Assembly (NCBI RefSeq): GCF_017874035.1
Contig: NZ_JAGGKV010000001.1
Span: 744,001-808,000 of the forward strand
Direction: 5' to 3'
Length of the DNA stretch: 64,000 nucleotides
From: Paenibacillus aceris
GTDB taxonomy: Bacteria; Bacillota; Bacilli; Paenibacillales; NBRC-103111
A program made the position numbers and the translations under genes. The notes under the pieces are model-generated. The model was not told where the DNA came from, ran no database searches, and saw only the letters and a list, made by a program, of their open reading frames with translations. Shown here in pieces: positions 1-7,839 of this stretch (position 1 is the first letter of the stretch; each line of letters opens with the position of its first letter).

Positions 1-355
1 CTAGTGCCAGCCCTTCCATCGACGTGGAGCAAGCGCCAAAGATGCCTAAATACGGCATACCCAACGTGCGCGCCGCAAAGGTGTTGGAGATGATCTGGTT
101 CATCAGATCACCTCCGATATAGAACTGAATCTGACCGCCAGTGAGCCCGGCGTTATCAAGCGCGTGCTGCGCGGCTTCCTCCAGCAACGCTTTTTCAGCT
201 TTTTCCCATGTTTTCTGTCCGACGGTCAGATCGCCATGAACGATGTCAAAATCTTCTGCAAGAGGACCCTCGCCTTCATCAGGTCCAACGACAGTCCCTG
301 TGGAGAGGATGACCGGGCGATTCTCGAAGACCCAACTTTGATGCCCTTTCAGCAT
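1..355 (-). CDS. spoVAD: Stage V sporulation protein AD (SpoVAD), N-terminal part, cut by window edge
   Basis: The complement of 353-355 is the start codon and the reading begins MLKGHQSWVFENRPV, continuing with PYLGIFGACSTSMEGLAL near the window edge, which is typical of SpoVAD. SpoVAD has a thiolase-like fold and binds dipicolinic acid for its movement across the spore inner membrane during sporulation and germination. A ribosome site (GGTGGAGG) overlaps the end of spoVAC, and the two genes are 4 nt apart, so they are co-transcribed. Only about 118 codons lie in the window; the rest, and probably spoVAE, lie beyond position 1. Confidence 0.93.
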   Translation of the reverse strand, partial: MLKGHQSWVFENRPVILSTGTVVGPDEGEGPLAEDFDIVHGDLTVGQKTWEKAEKALLEEAAQHALDNAGLTGGQIQFYIGGDLMNQIISNTFAARTLGMPYLGIFGACSTSMEGLAL

Positions 356-359
356 ACGC

Positions 360-833
360 TCAGCCTCCACCCATTATGATTAGATGCAAAAGACCTACAA
401 CAAAGGCAGCTACGGTACCAAACACAATCACAGAGCCGGCTAATTTGAACATATTCCCGCCAACCCCAAGCACGAGTCCTTCTGCCCGATGCTCAATCGC
501 CGCAGAGCATAGAGAGTTCGCAAAGCCTGTAACCGGGACGGCACTCCCTGCCCCAGCCCACTGAGCAATTTTGTCGTAGACGCCGAAGCTCGTCAAAATG
601 ACTGAAATAATAATCAATACAGCAACGGTCGGGTTGCCTGCTGTTTTTTCCGTAAAACCAAACCAATTTATAAACATTTGCATAAAACATTCACCGATCA
701 AACAAATGATGCCTCCAACTAAAAAGGCTCTTAGGCAATTTTTCAAAACGGGTCTCTTGGGCTCGTTCCGCTTAGCTAATTCCTGATATTCCTGCTGAGT
801 CATTGTGAGGTTCTTCTTCTTATTGTTGGCCAT
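360..833 (-). CDS. spoVAC: Stage V sporulation protein AC (SpoVAC)
   Basis: A 157-residue integral membrane protein with a charged N-terminus (MANNKKKN) followed by several hydrophobic segments from about residue 33 to the end. The conserved stretch with ITL-like membrane helices, GVYDKIAQWAGAGSAVPVTG and a GLVLGVGGNMFKLAGSV segment matches SpoVAC. In B. subtilis SpoVAC behaves as a mechanosensitive channel in the inner spore membrane and helps move Ca-dipicolinate. The start is fixed by GGAGGG 6 nt upstream of the ATG at 833. It lies 18 nt after the 2Duf-type gene and 4 nt before spoVAD. Confidence 0.94.
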   Translation of the reverse strand: MANNKKKNLTMTQQEYQELAKRNEPKRPVLKNCLRAFLVGGIICLIGECFMQMFINWFGFTEKTAGNPTVAVLIIISVILTSFGVYDKIAQWAGAGSAVPVTGFANSLCSAAIEHRAEGLVLGVGGNMFKLAGSVIVFGTVAAFVVGLLHLIIMGGG

Positions 834-851
834 ACGTTCCCTCCTGCATGG

Positions 852-1712
852 TTAGGATCTTAACAGGGTATGAAGATCTTGAATGACCTTCGTCAGCTTA
901 TCAGAGCAATCTTGATACATCTTTTTGGCCTCCGGCTTGTCCGTCGATAATGAAAAAAGCTCAAAATCCGCTTCACATTTCTTCAGAGTTGCTAATAGCG
1001 CAGGTCGTTCGGCTGGTTGAGGTACTTGCAGCTTGTCGTCGTAGAGATCGACGGTTAATTCCCCGTGGGTATCCACTTGCCCAAGAAATACATTTTCCTT
1101 CGTTACTCCTAGCTTATCCAGTTCCGTTTGCAGCCATCCCACACCTTTGCCTGCCGCTGCCAGCGGTTCCTCTTGAATCACGCCATCCATAATGACCGTC
1201 TGGATCGGTTTTTCCGTCACTAGTTTCATCCCAAGATGTTTAGGTGTCAGGGGCTGCAGCTCACTTTTGAGCAAGACGCTTAAGTCACCGCTCGATTCGA
1301 GCATCGCAAATTCCACGTCCGCCAACCGGAAAACACTTTTTGTGCGCAGCTGCTCAAGAAGCTCGTCCCCTGTATATCTTTCTTTTTTCAAATTATCTTC
1401 CAAAACTTTTCCGTCTTTGATGAGCACCCTGCCTTTTCCTTCGAACCAATTACGTAAAGTTTTGCTTTTAAGTGTCAGAAGTTCCAGTATAAAAGGTACA
1501 AGACACCAAACTAATATGGCAATAACCCCATGTAAGAAATTACTCTCAACATCCGTTGAAATGACACCGGCTAAGTCACCCAGCGTAATTCCAATGACAT
1601 ATTCAAAAAAAGTCAGCTGCGATATTTGTTTCTTACCAAGGATTCGTGTCATAACAAACAGAATGACTAGTGCACTAAACGCTCTAATAACGATATGTAT
1701 CCAATCTGCCAC
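852..1712 (-). CDS. 2Duf-type spore membrane protein (DUF421 plus C-terminal DUF1657)
   Basis: A 286-residue protein. Residues about 1-90 form membrane helices and residues about 90-220 a cytosolic YetF-like DUF421 domain (GRVLIKDGKVLEDNLK, then an FAMLESSGDLSV segment). The last 45 residues (LLATLKKCEADFELFSLST onward) resemble the free-standing DUF1657 protein encoded at 1912. The same DUF421+DUF1657 fusion, called 2Duf, is known from the mobile spoVA2mob operon, where it raises spore wet-heat resistance. Here it is the first gene of the spoVA operon. The start is a GTG at 1712 behind GGAGAGGGGG. That it raises heat resistance here is inference. Confidence 0.85.
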   Translation of the reverse strand: MADWIHIVIRAFSALVILFVMTRILGKKQISQLTFFEYVIGITLGDLAGVISTDVESNFLHGVIAILVWCLVPFILELLTLKSKTLRNWFEGKGRVLIKDGKVLEDNLKKERYTGDELLEQLRTKSVFRLADVEFAMLESSGDLSVLLKSELQPLTPKHLGMKLVTEKPIQTVIMDGVIQEEPLAAAGKGVGWLQTELDKLGVTKENVFLGQVDTHGELTVDLYDDKLQVPQPAERPALLATLKKCEADFELFSLSTDKPEAKKMYQDCSDKLTKVIQDLHTLLRS

Positions 1713-1911
1713 AATCCGTTCCCCCTCTCCTTCCTAAAGCTTCAAACAATGACATTATGCGCAAAATAAGAGCCCGCTATCATTGAATTGGTTTGTATTT
1801 ATTTGTCAATTATGAGGAGTGAAAGTCAGGGTATATTAATGAGCGCAAGCAATTGAAATCGTTCTGTTCAGTTTGATTGCAAAATCCATAATGATGAAGA
1901 GGTGTCTGAAC

Positions 1912-2118
1912 ATGACTGTAGCTTCTCAAGTAAAGACAACATTAGCTTCCCTCAAAAGCGCACAAGCCAGCTTAGAGACCTTTGCGTTAAGTACGCAGAA
2001 TCAAGAAGCCAAACAGCTCTATGAAGCTGCCGCACTATCCGCGCAAGACATTGTTAACCAAGTCTCATCCAGAGTGCAGCAATTGGAAAACGAAGAACCG
2101 CAATACAAAGGTTTTTAG
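1912..2118 (+). CDS. DUF1657 family small protein
   Basis: A 68-residue, soluble, helical protein beginning MTVASQVKTTLASLKSAQ. It is placed at the ATG at 1912 because GAGGTG stands 7 nt before it; an in-frame TTG at 1873 has no ribosome site. It matches the DUF1657 domain at the end of the divergently encoded 2Duf-type protein: both share a TL(A/K)xL...FxLST...EAKxxY pattern. DUF1657 genes commonly sit next to spoVA operons, and divergent placement suggests joint forespore expression. The molecular role of the domain is unknown. An intrinsic terminator follows at 2133. Confidence 0.85.
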   Translation: MTVASQVKTTLASLKSAQASLETFALSTQNQEAKQLYEAAALSAQDIVNQVSSRVQQLENEEPQYKGF

Positions 2119-2132
2119 TTCAAAACAAAAAC

Positions 2133-2180
2133 AGCCGGTCATAACGAGTCTATTCTCGCTAGCCGGCTTGTTTTGCTTTT
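2133..2180 (+). terminator. Intrinsic terminator after the DUF1657 gene
   Basis: AGCCGG at 2133-2138 pairs with the matching arm at 2161-2168, with an inner CGAG/CTCG stem, followed by TTGTTTTGCTTTT. It ends the DUF1657 transcript about 15 nt after the stop codon. Confidence 0.8.
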
Positions 2181-2259
2181 AATGCACAATAAGGAGGATT
2201 AGCGTAAGTAAAACAAAAAGCACCAATATGAGCAGTATGAGCTTATCATCTTTTGGCAT
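2179..2259 (-). CDS. 26-residue single-pass membrane mini-protein
   Basis: Reading the complement of 2257-2259 gives MPKDDKLILLILVLF and then more leucine-rich sequence to IVH: one transmembrane helix with a short charged N-terminus and nothing else. A ribosome site (GAGGGGCGG) precedes the ATG. Very short hydrophobic proteins of this kind are common among Bacillales sporulation genes (for example the YjcZ group), but I recognise no specific family. Its location beside a spore operon and two other small genes makes a spore role possible; that is inference. Confidence 0.6.
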   Translation of the reverse strand: MPKDDKLILLILVLFVLLTLILLIVH

Positions 2260-2290
2260 GGAGCCGCCCCTCGTTTCAGATGAAATCCTG

Positions 2291-2428
2291 TTATTGCAAT
2301 GGCTGACCGGATGCTTTCCGCAGCTCGTTGGCTAATCGGTGAAACTCTTCTCTTGCCTGCGGATCGTCCGTTGCCATGTAGGCCGCAGACAAAAAGGCAA
2401 TGATTTTATCGGCATCTTCCACACTCAT
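2291..2428 (-). CDS. 45-residue hypothetical protein
   Basis: A short acidic, helical protein starting MSVEDADKIIAFLSAAYMA and ending RKASGQPLQ. It has no membrane segment and no motif I recognise. A perfect AGGAGG lies 13 nt before the ATG at 2428 and 10 nt before an in-frame GTG directly upstream (2431), so the GTG may be the true start. It sits 29 nt after the papain-like protease gene on the same strand and may share its transcript. Confidence 0.65.
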   Translation of the reverse strand: MSVEDADKIIAFLSAAYMATDDPQAREEFHRLANELRKASGQPLQ

Positions 2429-2457
2429 CACAGCTTCATTACCTCCTAGTTAGCGAG

Positions 2458-3219
2458 TTATTTACCAGTCCAATAATCAAATGTCAGCACGTTGTTTTTA
2501 AAAAAGGAATAGGGCAGATAGCAGTAGCCTTGATCACCCCAGTTTTTTCCCCATGAGTTTCGGGCGATGACTACTCCCTGTCCTTTTTTCTTACCATCCC
2601 TGTAACCGACGGCAAGCAGCGCATGCCCGCCAAGCAGCATCTCTTTTTTCCGGTTGGGATAAGGGATTCGTCCTGTTTTGTTAGCAGCAAGGCTCTCGAA
2701 GGAAGCATATACCCATATTCCAAAAACGACTGGTTGACCATCGGCCAAAGCCGCTTTTATTCCCGCCAAATCATGGATGCGATGATAGCCGTCAATGCGG
2801 TAAGTACCAGCCTTTTGCTCCGCTTCTTCATCTGGCTTTTCTTTAAATTTGGCTATTTGGTACGGCCATTCGCTTTCGGGGCAAACACCGATTTTGTGCA
2901 GCACTTTCATACCGTCGCGAACTGTTGCGCCAGCGTCCCGATTGACTGTATTTTCTAATTTACGCTCGTGCCAGTAATGAAAAAGCCGCGATAGCCGAAT
3001 CGCCGGATCGCCTTCTTGACGCAGCCAATATTCGCGCAGCCCGCTTACGATGGCATTCGACGTGCAAGAACCTAAATTCCCTTGATTCACAACGGGAGAA
3101 AGCTTACTTCGCAAATCAACTTTGCGAGGCAGCTGAGACTCACGGACATAATTAACGCTTCGGTAAAAAAGATCGCGAAAGTCACGTGGGTCGCGTTTTA
3201 CCGTTAACTTTCTTCTCAT
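2458..3219 (-). CDS. Papain-like (C1 family) cysteine peptidase
   Basis: A 253-residue protein with the full C1 catalytic triad: Cys52 in NQGNLGSCTSNA (with the preceding Gln47 of the oxyanion hole), His199 in LGGHALLAVGY, and Asn221 in ARNSWGKNWGDQGY. There is no signal peptide and no long pro-region, so it is probably cytosolic, possibly in the spore or mother cell; the substrate is unknown. The start at 3219 is chosen because GGGGGAGG stands just upstream; a longer reading frame to 3303 has no ribosome site. Bacterial C1 peptidases of this compact form are scattered in soil Firmicutes. Confidence 0.85.
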   Translation of the reverse strand: MRRKLTVKRDPRDFRDLFYRSVNYVRESQLPRKVDLRSKLSPVVNQGNLGSCTSNAIVSGLREYWLRQEGDPAIRLSRLFHYWHERKLENTVNRDAGATVRDGMKVLHKIGVCPESEWPYQIAKFKEKPDEEAEQKAGTYRIDGYHRIHDLAGIKAALADGQPVVFGIWVYASFESLAANKTGRIPYPNRKKEMLLGGHALLAVGYRDGKKKGQGVVIARNSWGKNWGDQGYCYLPYSFFKNNVLTFDYWTGK

Positions 3220-3790
3220 CTGTGTTCCTCCCCCATTTGCTGATTGCATTGTGGAATTGTACTCTAGTGTATTCACCCATAGGCTAGTGCGTGCATCATA
3301 CAAAGGGGCTGCGCGGTGTCAACTGGACTAGTTATAACGGGTCGTGAGCACTAGTGTCGGTGCCGGGTGCGGCGTGAGAGTGCTAGATGAGGTGCTAAGT
3401 GAAAAGTGATTGGACGTGACACGTGCGGGTAAAACCGACTATGTAAATGCTGAGTGTTGGTGTGGTGTGAAGAGTGCTTTGCGAGGTTCTAAAAAGTTCT
3501 ACGTGAAGAGAGCTAGTTGGACACATGCTTTGCGAGGGTGCTGGTTGGTATGATGTGATTAATGAAATAGTAGTAGAGATCAATCTGATATGTTAACGAC
3601 ACGTCTATAGGATTGATTGAGTAATTTCCCCCAGCTCTATGTTGCACATTGTACAACCATTTCTGCCTAACTCATCGTATCCCAAACCTATTAGATATCA
3701 AGTACGATCATATGACTAAAGAACCAGGCAATACCATGTCTGTCATAGACTGGTCCCGCCCGGTTCCCTTAGGAAAAGCTCATCCCATGC
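3220..3790. other. Gene-free 570-bp stretch, G-rich on the + strand
   Basis: I find no convincing gene here. The part from about 3330 to 3560 is rich in G and A on the + strand, with repeated GTGCTA/GTGCT words and a 12-bp direct repeat TGCTTTGCGAGG at 3475-3486 and 3526-3537. An open frame at 3649-3861 overlaps the esterase gene antisense and lacks a ribosome site. No terminator with a clear T-run is visible after the esterase gene. Confidence 0.5.
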
Positions 3791-4903
3791 TTATCGAAGA
3801 TAGCGCTGAAGTGGCTGAATATGCTGTTTTCGAATACACGCTACTACTAATTCCGCGATAGCGATACCGCCTTTTTCTTGGAAATGTGTATTATCTTCTG
3901 CGCCCTTCGGAAAGTTCGGAAATTCTCCCGGCCATGCCCACATGAACAAAGATTTGGTTTCCTCAACACCCATTGATTCGAACAATTGCTTGCTCTCTTC
4001 CGCCAAATCGATAAGGATAACATCCTCTTCTTCCGCCAATTGCTTCATAGCCGTGGTATAGTCACCGTGCGTGTCAACAATTTTACCATCATGATCAAAA
4101 AATCTACGCTGAACAGGCGTAACAAGAATCGGAACAGCTCCACGCGCCCTAGCTTCTTGTATATAAATAGTCAAATGTTCTTTATAGGTTGTAAAAGGTG
4201 ATGTCGCCCGCTCTGCATCCAGCTTCTGATCGTTATGCCCAAATTGGATGAACAAATAATCATTGGCATTAATTTTATCAAGAATGGGGGCAAACCGCCC
4301 TTCATTCAGGAAGCTTTTGGAGCTGCGGCCTGAGACCGCATAGTTCGCTACCGCAGCGTCCGCTTTGATGAAAAGCGGGAGCATTTGCCCCCAACCCGTG
4401 TAAGGGTACCCATCATGCGGCTGATCCGTTACGGTGGAGTCACCGACCAGATATAAGGTAGCCGCCAGCGGAGCCGAAACGATCTCCAACGCGTTAATTC
4501 GCGGTGCTGCGCCTGAGAACGCCAGTCTCAACTGGCCATCCTCCACATGAACGCTAAAGCTGTTTGATACAAACTCTCCGGCAGCGGTACGGCATTCCGA
4601 AAGCAGCAGTCTTCCCTGCCCCGCCTTAAGACCTGTCGAAGTAGCCGTAATGAGATCGCCCATTAGCGTATGAATGGTATAGTTGCCATTGGGCAAATCT
4701 ACAGCGAACACCGCACCGACCGGAATGCAAAAGTCTTGACGAAGCGGTTCAGGCCGCCCGCGATCTCGTTCATACACCTCAGACCCTTTTAGAAAGCCAT
4801 AGCCATTTTTCTCATTATAAAACGCGCCATGGCTAACTTTGGTATAGCCTTCCTTCAATGCGCTTTGTTCCGGTCCAAAGTCAAATCGCAAATGTATGCT
4901 CAT
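3791..4903 (-). CDS. yesT: Rhamnogalacturonan acetylesterase (SGNH hydrolase, YesT/RhgT-like)
   Basis: A 370-residue protein. Residues 1-145 form a beta-rich N-terminal domain like the carbohydrate-binding part of RhgT enzymes. The SGNH hydrolase domain follows with Ser156 in LVGDSTVTD, Gly192 in the SGRSSKSF loop, Asn224 in FGHND, and the Asp337/His340 pair in EDNTHFQ. The family removes acetyl groups from rhamnogalacturonan I. There is no signal peptide, so it probably acts on imported oligosaccharides in the cytoplasm. It is the last gene of the yes-like operon, 11 nt after the GH105 gene; the ribosome site is weak. Confidence 0.88.
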   Translation of the reverse strand: MSIHLRFDFGPEQSALKEGYTKVSHGAFYNEKNGYGFLKGSEVYERDRGRPEPLRQDFCIPVGAVFAVDLPNGNYTIHTLMGDLITATSTGLKAGQGRLLLSECRTAAGEFVSNSFSVHVEDGQLRLAFSGAAPRINALEIVSAPLAATLYLVGDSTVTDQPHDGYPYTGWGQMLPLFIKADAAVANYAVSGRSSKSFLNEGRFAPILDKINANDYLFIQFGHNDQKLDAERATSPFTTYKEHLTIYIQEARARGAVPILVTPVQRRFFDHDGKIVDTHGDYTTAMKQLAEEEDVILIDLAEESKQLFESMGVEETKSLFMWAWPGEFPNFPKGAEDNTHFQEKGGIAIAELVVACIRKQHIQPLQRYLR

Positions 4904-4914
4904 CCCACGAACGC

Positions 4915-5940
4915 CTACCAGTCTCTGCGATTGAGCAAGGAGGATAAGAATGTGAGACCCAATCCTTGACCCCAGCCTTGGATCCGTTTGTAAGGCACAC
5001 CTTTGTAACCTTCAATATCCCGCATTACCGCTGTGCCAGCAGAAACACCAGTGATCGTTCCGTCTTCGGTGATGCGTGATAGAATGCCTTGGATCGATTT
5101 ATTCGTATATTTGTTATACAGCGGTCCCGCACTGATTAATGCTGCCGCGATGCCCGCCGAGCCTGATGTTTCCAAATAAGAATCCTTGTCCGTTAAGACC
5201 GTATGCCATAACCCGCTCTCGTCTTGCAAGCGAACTAGTGCGCTTAACTGATCGCGCAGCGAGCCTTCAATAATCATGAAGGACGGATGCGTCACATGCA
5301 CGAGTCTCAGAGCGCGCGCCATCGTAATGGCCGCCCATGAATTGCCGCGGCCCCAATAGATGCCGGACATATGAGTTTGCGCCAAGTTGTCCCAGCCGTG
5401 ATAATACAGGTTCGTCGAAACATCCTGCAGCACATTTTCATGACCGTGATACTGCTTCAGGCCATCTTCGAAATAATCCTCACGGTTCAACATTGATCCT
5501 ATGCGAACGAGGAAGTAGCCCGCCATGAACATCGTATCCACCCATGCCTGCTCAGGAAAATTATAAGTTTCCGAGTTCACGGTATGCTGGAAAATGCCAT
5601 CCCCAAAGCGCTCCGCTTCATTTTTCAGAAACTCAGCCATTTGCGTAGCGATTTCCATATACCGATCTTCGCCGGTTTCCTTGTATAAGGTTAGCAGGGA
5701 GTGACCGATCGAAATACCGTTGACGGACAGCTTAGGCAGCCCATCCTCCAGCTTCTCATCGACCCACTCTTTCAACATGTGAAGATACTCCTCTTTCCCC
5801 GTAGCCTCATAAGCTTCCGTAACGCCATAGAAAGCTACGCCGCCAGGCCAATCCCAATTAAAGTCCATACGGAACGTTCTATGAACAACACGGTCAATTA
5901 TTTTGCGGATTTCATCTGGATTGAATTGCAAGGCTGGCAT
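4915..5940 (-). CDS. yesR: Unsaturated rhamnogalacturonyl hydrolase, GH105 (YesR/YteR-like)
   Basis: A 341-residue (alpha/alpha)6-barrel enzyme. The catalytic acid is probably Asp135 in FPEQAWVDTMFMAGY, matching Asp143 of B. subtilis YteR; other family marks are NWDWPGGVAFYG and GIYWGRGNSWAA. GH105 enzymes remove the 4,5-unsaturated galacturonyl residue from the non-reducing end of rhamnogalacturonan lyase products. No signal peptide is present, fitting a cytosolic step after import by YesOPQ. The start at 5940 is preferred because GGGAGG lies 9 nt upstream; an in-frame ATG at 5988, close to the end of the permease gene, is the alternative. Confidence 0.9.
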   Translation of the reverse strand: MPALQFNPDEIRKIIDRVVHRTFRMDFNWDWPGGVAFYGVTEAYEATGKEEYLHMLKEWVDEKLEDGLPKLSVNGISIGHSLLTLYKETGEDRYMEIATQMAEFLKNEAERFGDGIFQHTVNSETYNFPEQAWVDTMFMAGYFLVRIGSMLNREDYFEDGLKQYHGHENVLQDVSTNLYYHGWDNLAQTHMSGIYWGRGNSWAAITMARALRLVHVTHPSFMIIEGSLRDQLSALVRLQDESGLWHTVLTDKDSYLETSGSAGIAAALISAGPLYNKYTNKSIQGILSRITEDGTITGVSAGTAVMRDIEGYKGVPYKRIQGWGQGLGLTFLSSLLNRRDW

Positions 5941-5993
5941 TTCTTCGTTTCCTCCCTGTTGGTCGTAATTGGTTATATGTGTAGTCATATTTA

Positions 5994-6839
5994 TTACCCT
6001 TTCAAACCGCTCGTCGAAATTCCGTCAACAATATACTTTTGGAAAATCATGAAGACTACGAAGATCGGAACTAGCGATAACGTCGACATGGCAAACATCC
6101 CGCCCCAGTTGTTTAAGGACTCGCTGTCCAAGAAAAGTTTAAGCGCCAAGGAAACCGGATATAACTTCGCATTATTTAAATATAACAGCGGTGTGTAGAA
6201 ATCGTCCCATCTCCAGTAGAAGGAGAAGATCGCAGACGTCACAAGAGCTGGAACGATCAGCGGAATGATGATTTTGTAGAAAATGCTGTATTTACTGCAG
6301 CCATCCATTTTTGCGGCTTCATCAAGCTCAGGCGGAATGGTGCGGATAAATTGCATAATAAGAAAGATGAAGAACGGAATCCCGAAAAATTGCGGCACGA
6401 TAATCGGCTTGAAGCTCGATAACCAGCCAATTTTGGCGAACAAAATATATTGCGAAATAATCGTTACATCTTGAGGGAGCAGCAGCGTAAGCATGACCAT
6501 AGAAAACCAGAACTTGCTTCCCGCAAACCGGATGCGCGCAAACCCATAGCCGACTAAAGCCGATGAAGCCACTGCGCCGATTGTCGAAAGGATAACGATA
6601 ATGAAACTATTTTTCATAAAAGTCGCAAACGTGATGCCTGCAAACCCCTTCCAACCTGACACATAGTTGCTCCATTCAAGCCGGCTAGGGATCAATGAGG
6701 TTGCTGTCGTGTAAATCTCTTCATTTGGCTTTAAAGAGCTGGCGACCAGCCATAGAATCGGATAAATCGCTGTGATCGCGATGAGGCAAACCAACAAATG
6801 ATACAGCAATGTTTTCATATTTTTTGCGCGAAAAACCAT
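5994..6839 (-). CDS. yesQ: Sugar ABC transporter permease, MalG type (YesQ-like)
   Basis: A 281-residue membrane protein with six predicted helices and the EAA loop ([25 protein letters not shown]) that docks the ATPase. The LNNW and [11 protein letters not shown] ending is typical of CUT1 inner-membrane permeases. It pairs with the MalF-type permease directly upstream and the lipoprotein encoded at 7840 to import rhamnogalacturonan oligosaccharides. No ATPase gene lies in the operon; in B. subtilis MsmX serves this importer. GGAGGG precedes the ATG, 12 nt after the upstream gene. Confidence 0.92.
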   Translation of the reverse strand: MVFRAKNMKTLLYHLLVCLIAITAIYPILWLVASSLKPNEEIYTTATSLIPSRLEWSNYVSGWKGFAGITFATFMKNSFIIVILSTIGAVASSALVGYGFARIRFAGSKFWFSMVMLTLLLPQDVTIISQYILFAKIGWLSSFKPIIVPQFFGIPFFIFLIMQFIRTIPPELDEAAKMDGCSKYSIFYKIIIPLIVPALVTSAIFSFYWRWDDFYTPLLYLNNAKLYPVSLALKLFLDSESLNNWGGMFAMSTLSLVPIFVVFMIFQKYIVDGISTSGLKG

Positions 6840-6851
6840 GTCAGATCCCTC

Positions 6852-7739
6852 CTAGCTCTCGTAATGAACCCAATATTTTGATGTTTTGAAAATAACCAAG
6901 GTAATGAGCCCGATTAAGATGAGCATGAACCACGCCATGGCGGATGCATAGCCCATTTCGAAAAATACGAAAGCCCGGTGGAATAAATAGAGTGAATACA
7001 GCAGTGTATTGTTCAGCGGACCACCTTCGCCGTTTGAAATGATATAAGCCGGTGTGAAGGTTAGGAAGCCCGAAATCGTTTGCAGAATTAGATTAAACAG
7101 AATGATTGGACTTAACAAAGGCAGCGTGATGTGGAAAAACTTACGAACAGGTCCTGCGCCGTCCACGCTTGCAGCTTCGTAATACGTGCCCGGAATGTTT
7201 TTGAGACCCGCCAGGAAGATGAGCATGGAAGATCCAAACTGCCACACCGACAAGAGTACCAGAGTGCCAAGCGCCGTAGCCGGCAACCCAATCCAGGAGG
7301 TGGTGGTGTGAATACCTATACTGCCTAGGAAAGCATTGATAAGGCCTTTGTCTCCGAAAATTTGACGCCACATGATCGAAACCGCTACGCTTCCGCCAAT
7401 CAAAGACGGCAAGTAATACGTAGCCCGGTATAGCCCGATCCCTTTGACAGCACGGTTTAGCAGCATAGCTACCAGCAAAGCGATGATGAGTCGCATCGGG
7501 ACGGACGTAAGCACGTAAGTAAGCGTGACTCGAATCGAATCGATGATTTTATCATCATCCGTAAACATCTTTTGGTAGTTTGAAAATCCGACCCATCGTG
7601 GCGCCGACAGCAAATCGTATTCCGTAAATGAAAAATACAGTGAAGAAAACATCGGAAACAGCGTGAAGATCAAAAAACCAAGAATGAAAGGTGAGACAAA
7701 CACATAACCGACTATGTGATCATTTTCACGTAGTTTCAT
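6852..7739 (-). CDS. yesP: Sugar ABC transporter permease, MalF type (YesP-like)
   Basis: A 295-residue protein with six helices, the typical CUT1 opening (FVSPFILGFLIFTLFPMFSS) and an EAA loop (TYYEAASVDGAGPVRKFFHITLPLL). It forms the membrane channel with the MalG-type partner encoded 12 nt downstream. The ribosome site GGGAGTGG precedes the ATG. A 7-bp perfect hairpin (7783-7807) separates it from the solute-binding protein gene, which may allow higher levels of the binding protein than of the channel. Confidence 0.92.
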   Translation of the reverse strand: MKLRENDHIVGYVFVSPFILGFLIFTLFPMFSSLYFSFTEYDLLSAPRWVGFSNYQKMFTDDDKIIDSIRVTLTYVLTSVPMRLIIALLVAMLLNRAVKGIGLYRATYYLPSLIGGSVAVSIMWRQIFGDKGLINAFLGSIGIHTTTSWIGLPATALGTLVLLSVWQFGSSMLIFLAGLKNIPGTYYEAASVDGAGPVRKFFHITLPLLSPIILFNLILQTISGFLTFTPAYIISNGEGGPLNNTLLYSLYLFHRAFVFFEMGYASAMAWFMLILIGLITLVIFKTSKYWVHYES

Positions 7740-7782
7740 AATTCCACTCCCTTATGCTCGTCTATTTCTATCTATTTGGGTG

Positions 7783-7807
7783 CGGGTGGCCGGTTTAGAA
7801 CCACCCG
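7783..7807 (-). promoter_or_regulatory. Intercistronic hairpin between binding-protein and permease genes
   Basis: CGGGTGG at 7783-7789 pairs perfectly with CCACCCG at 7801-7807 across an 11-nt loop. No T-run follows on the transcribed strand, so it is more likely an mRNA-stabilising or partial-stop structure than a full terminator. It lies in the 100-nt gap after the solute-binding protein gene. Confidence 0.55.
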
Positions 7808-7839
7808 TTTGTACCTGCTATGCGTGTTGTACATCTCGA

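Noticed and set aside
1192..1737. 181-residue ORF on the + strand opposite the 2Duf-type gene
   Set aside because: It is Ser/Leu-rich shadow sequence of a well-supported gene, without a ribosome site.
1713..1911. Forespore (SigG) promoters between the 2Duf-type and DUF1657 genes
   Set aside because: A CATAATG -10-like element is present at a suitable place, but no convincing -35 at the right spacing on either strand; expected from biology, but not supported enough to list.
3649..3861. 70-residue ORF on the + strand after the gene-free stretch
   Set aside because: It begins with TTG, has no ribosome site and overlaps the end of the esterase gene antisense.
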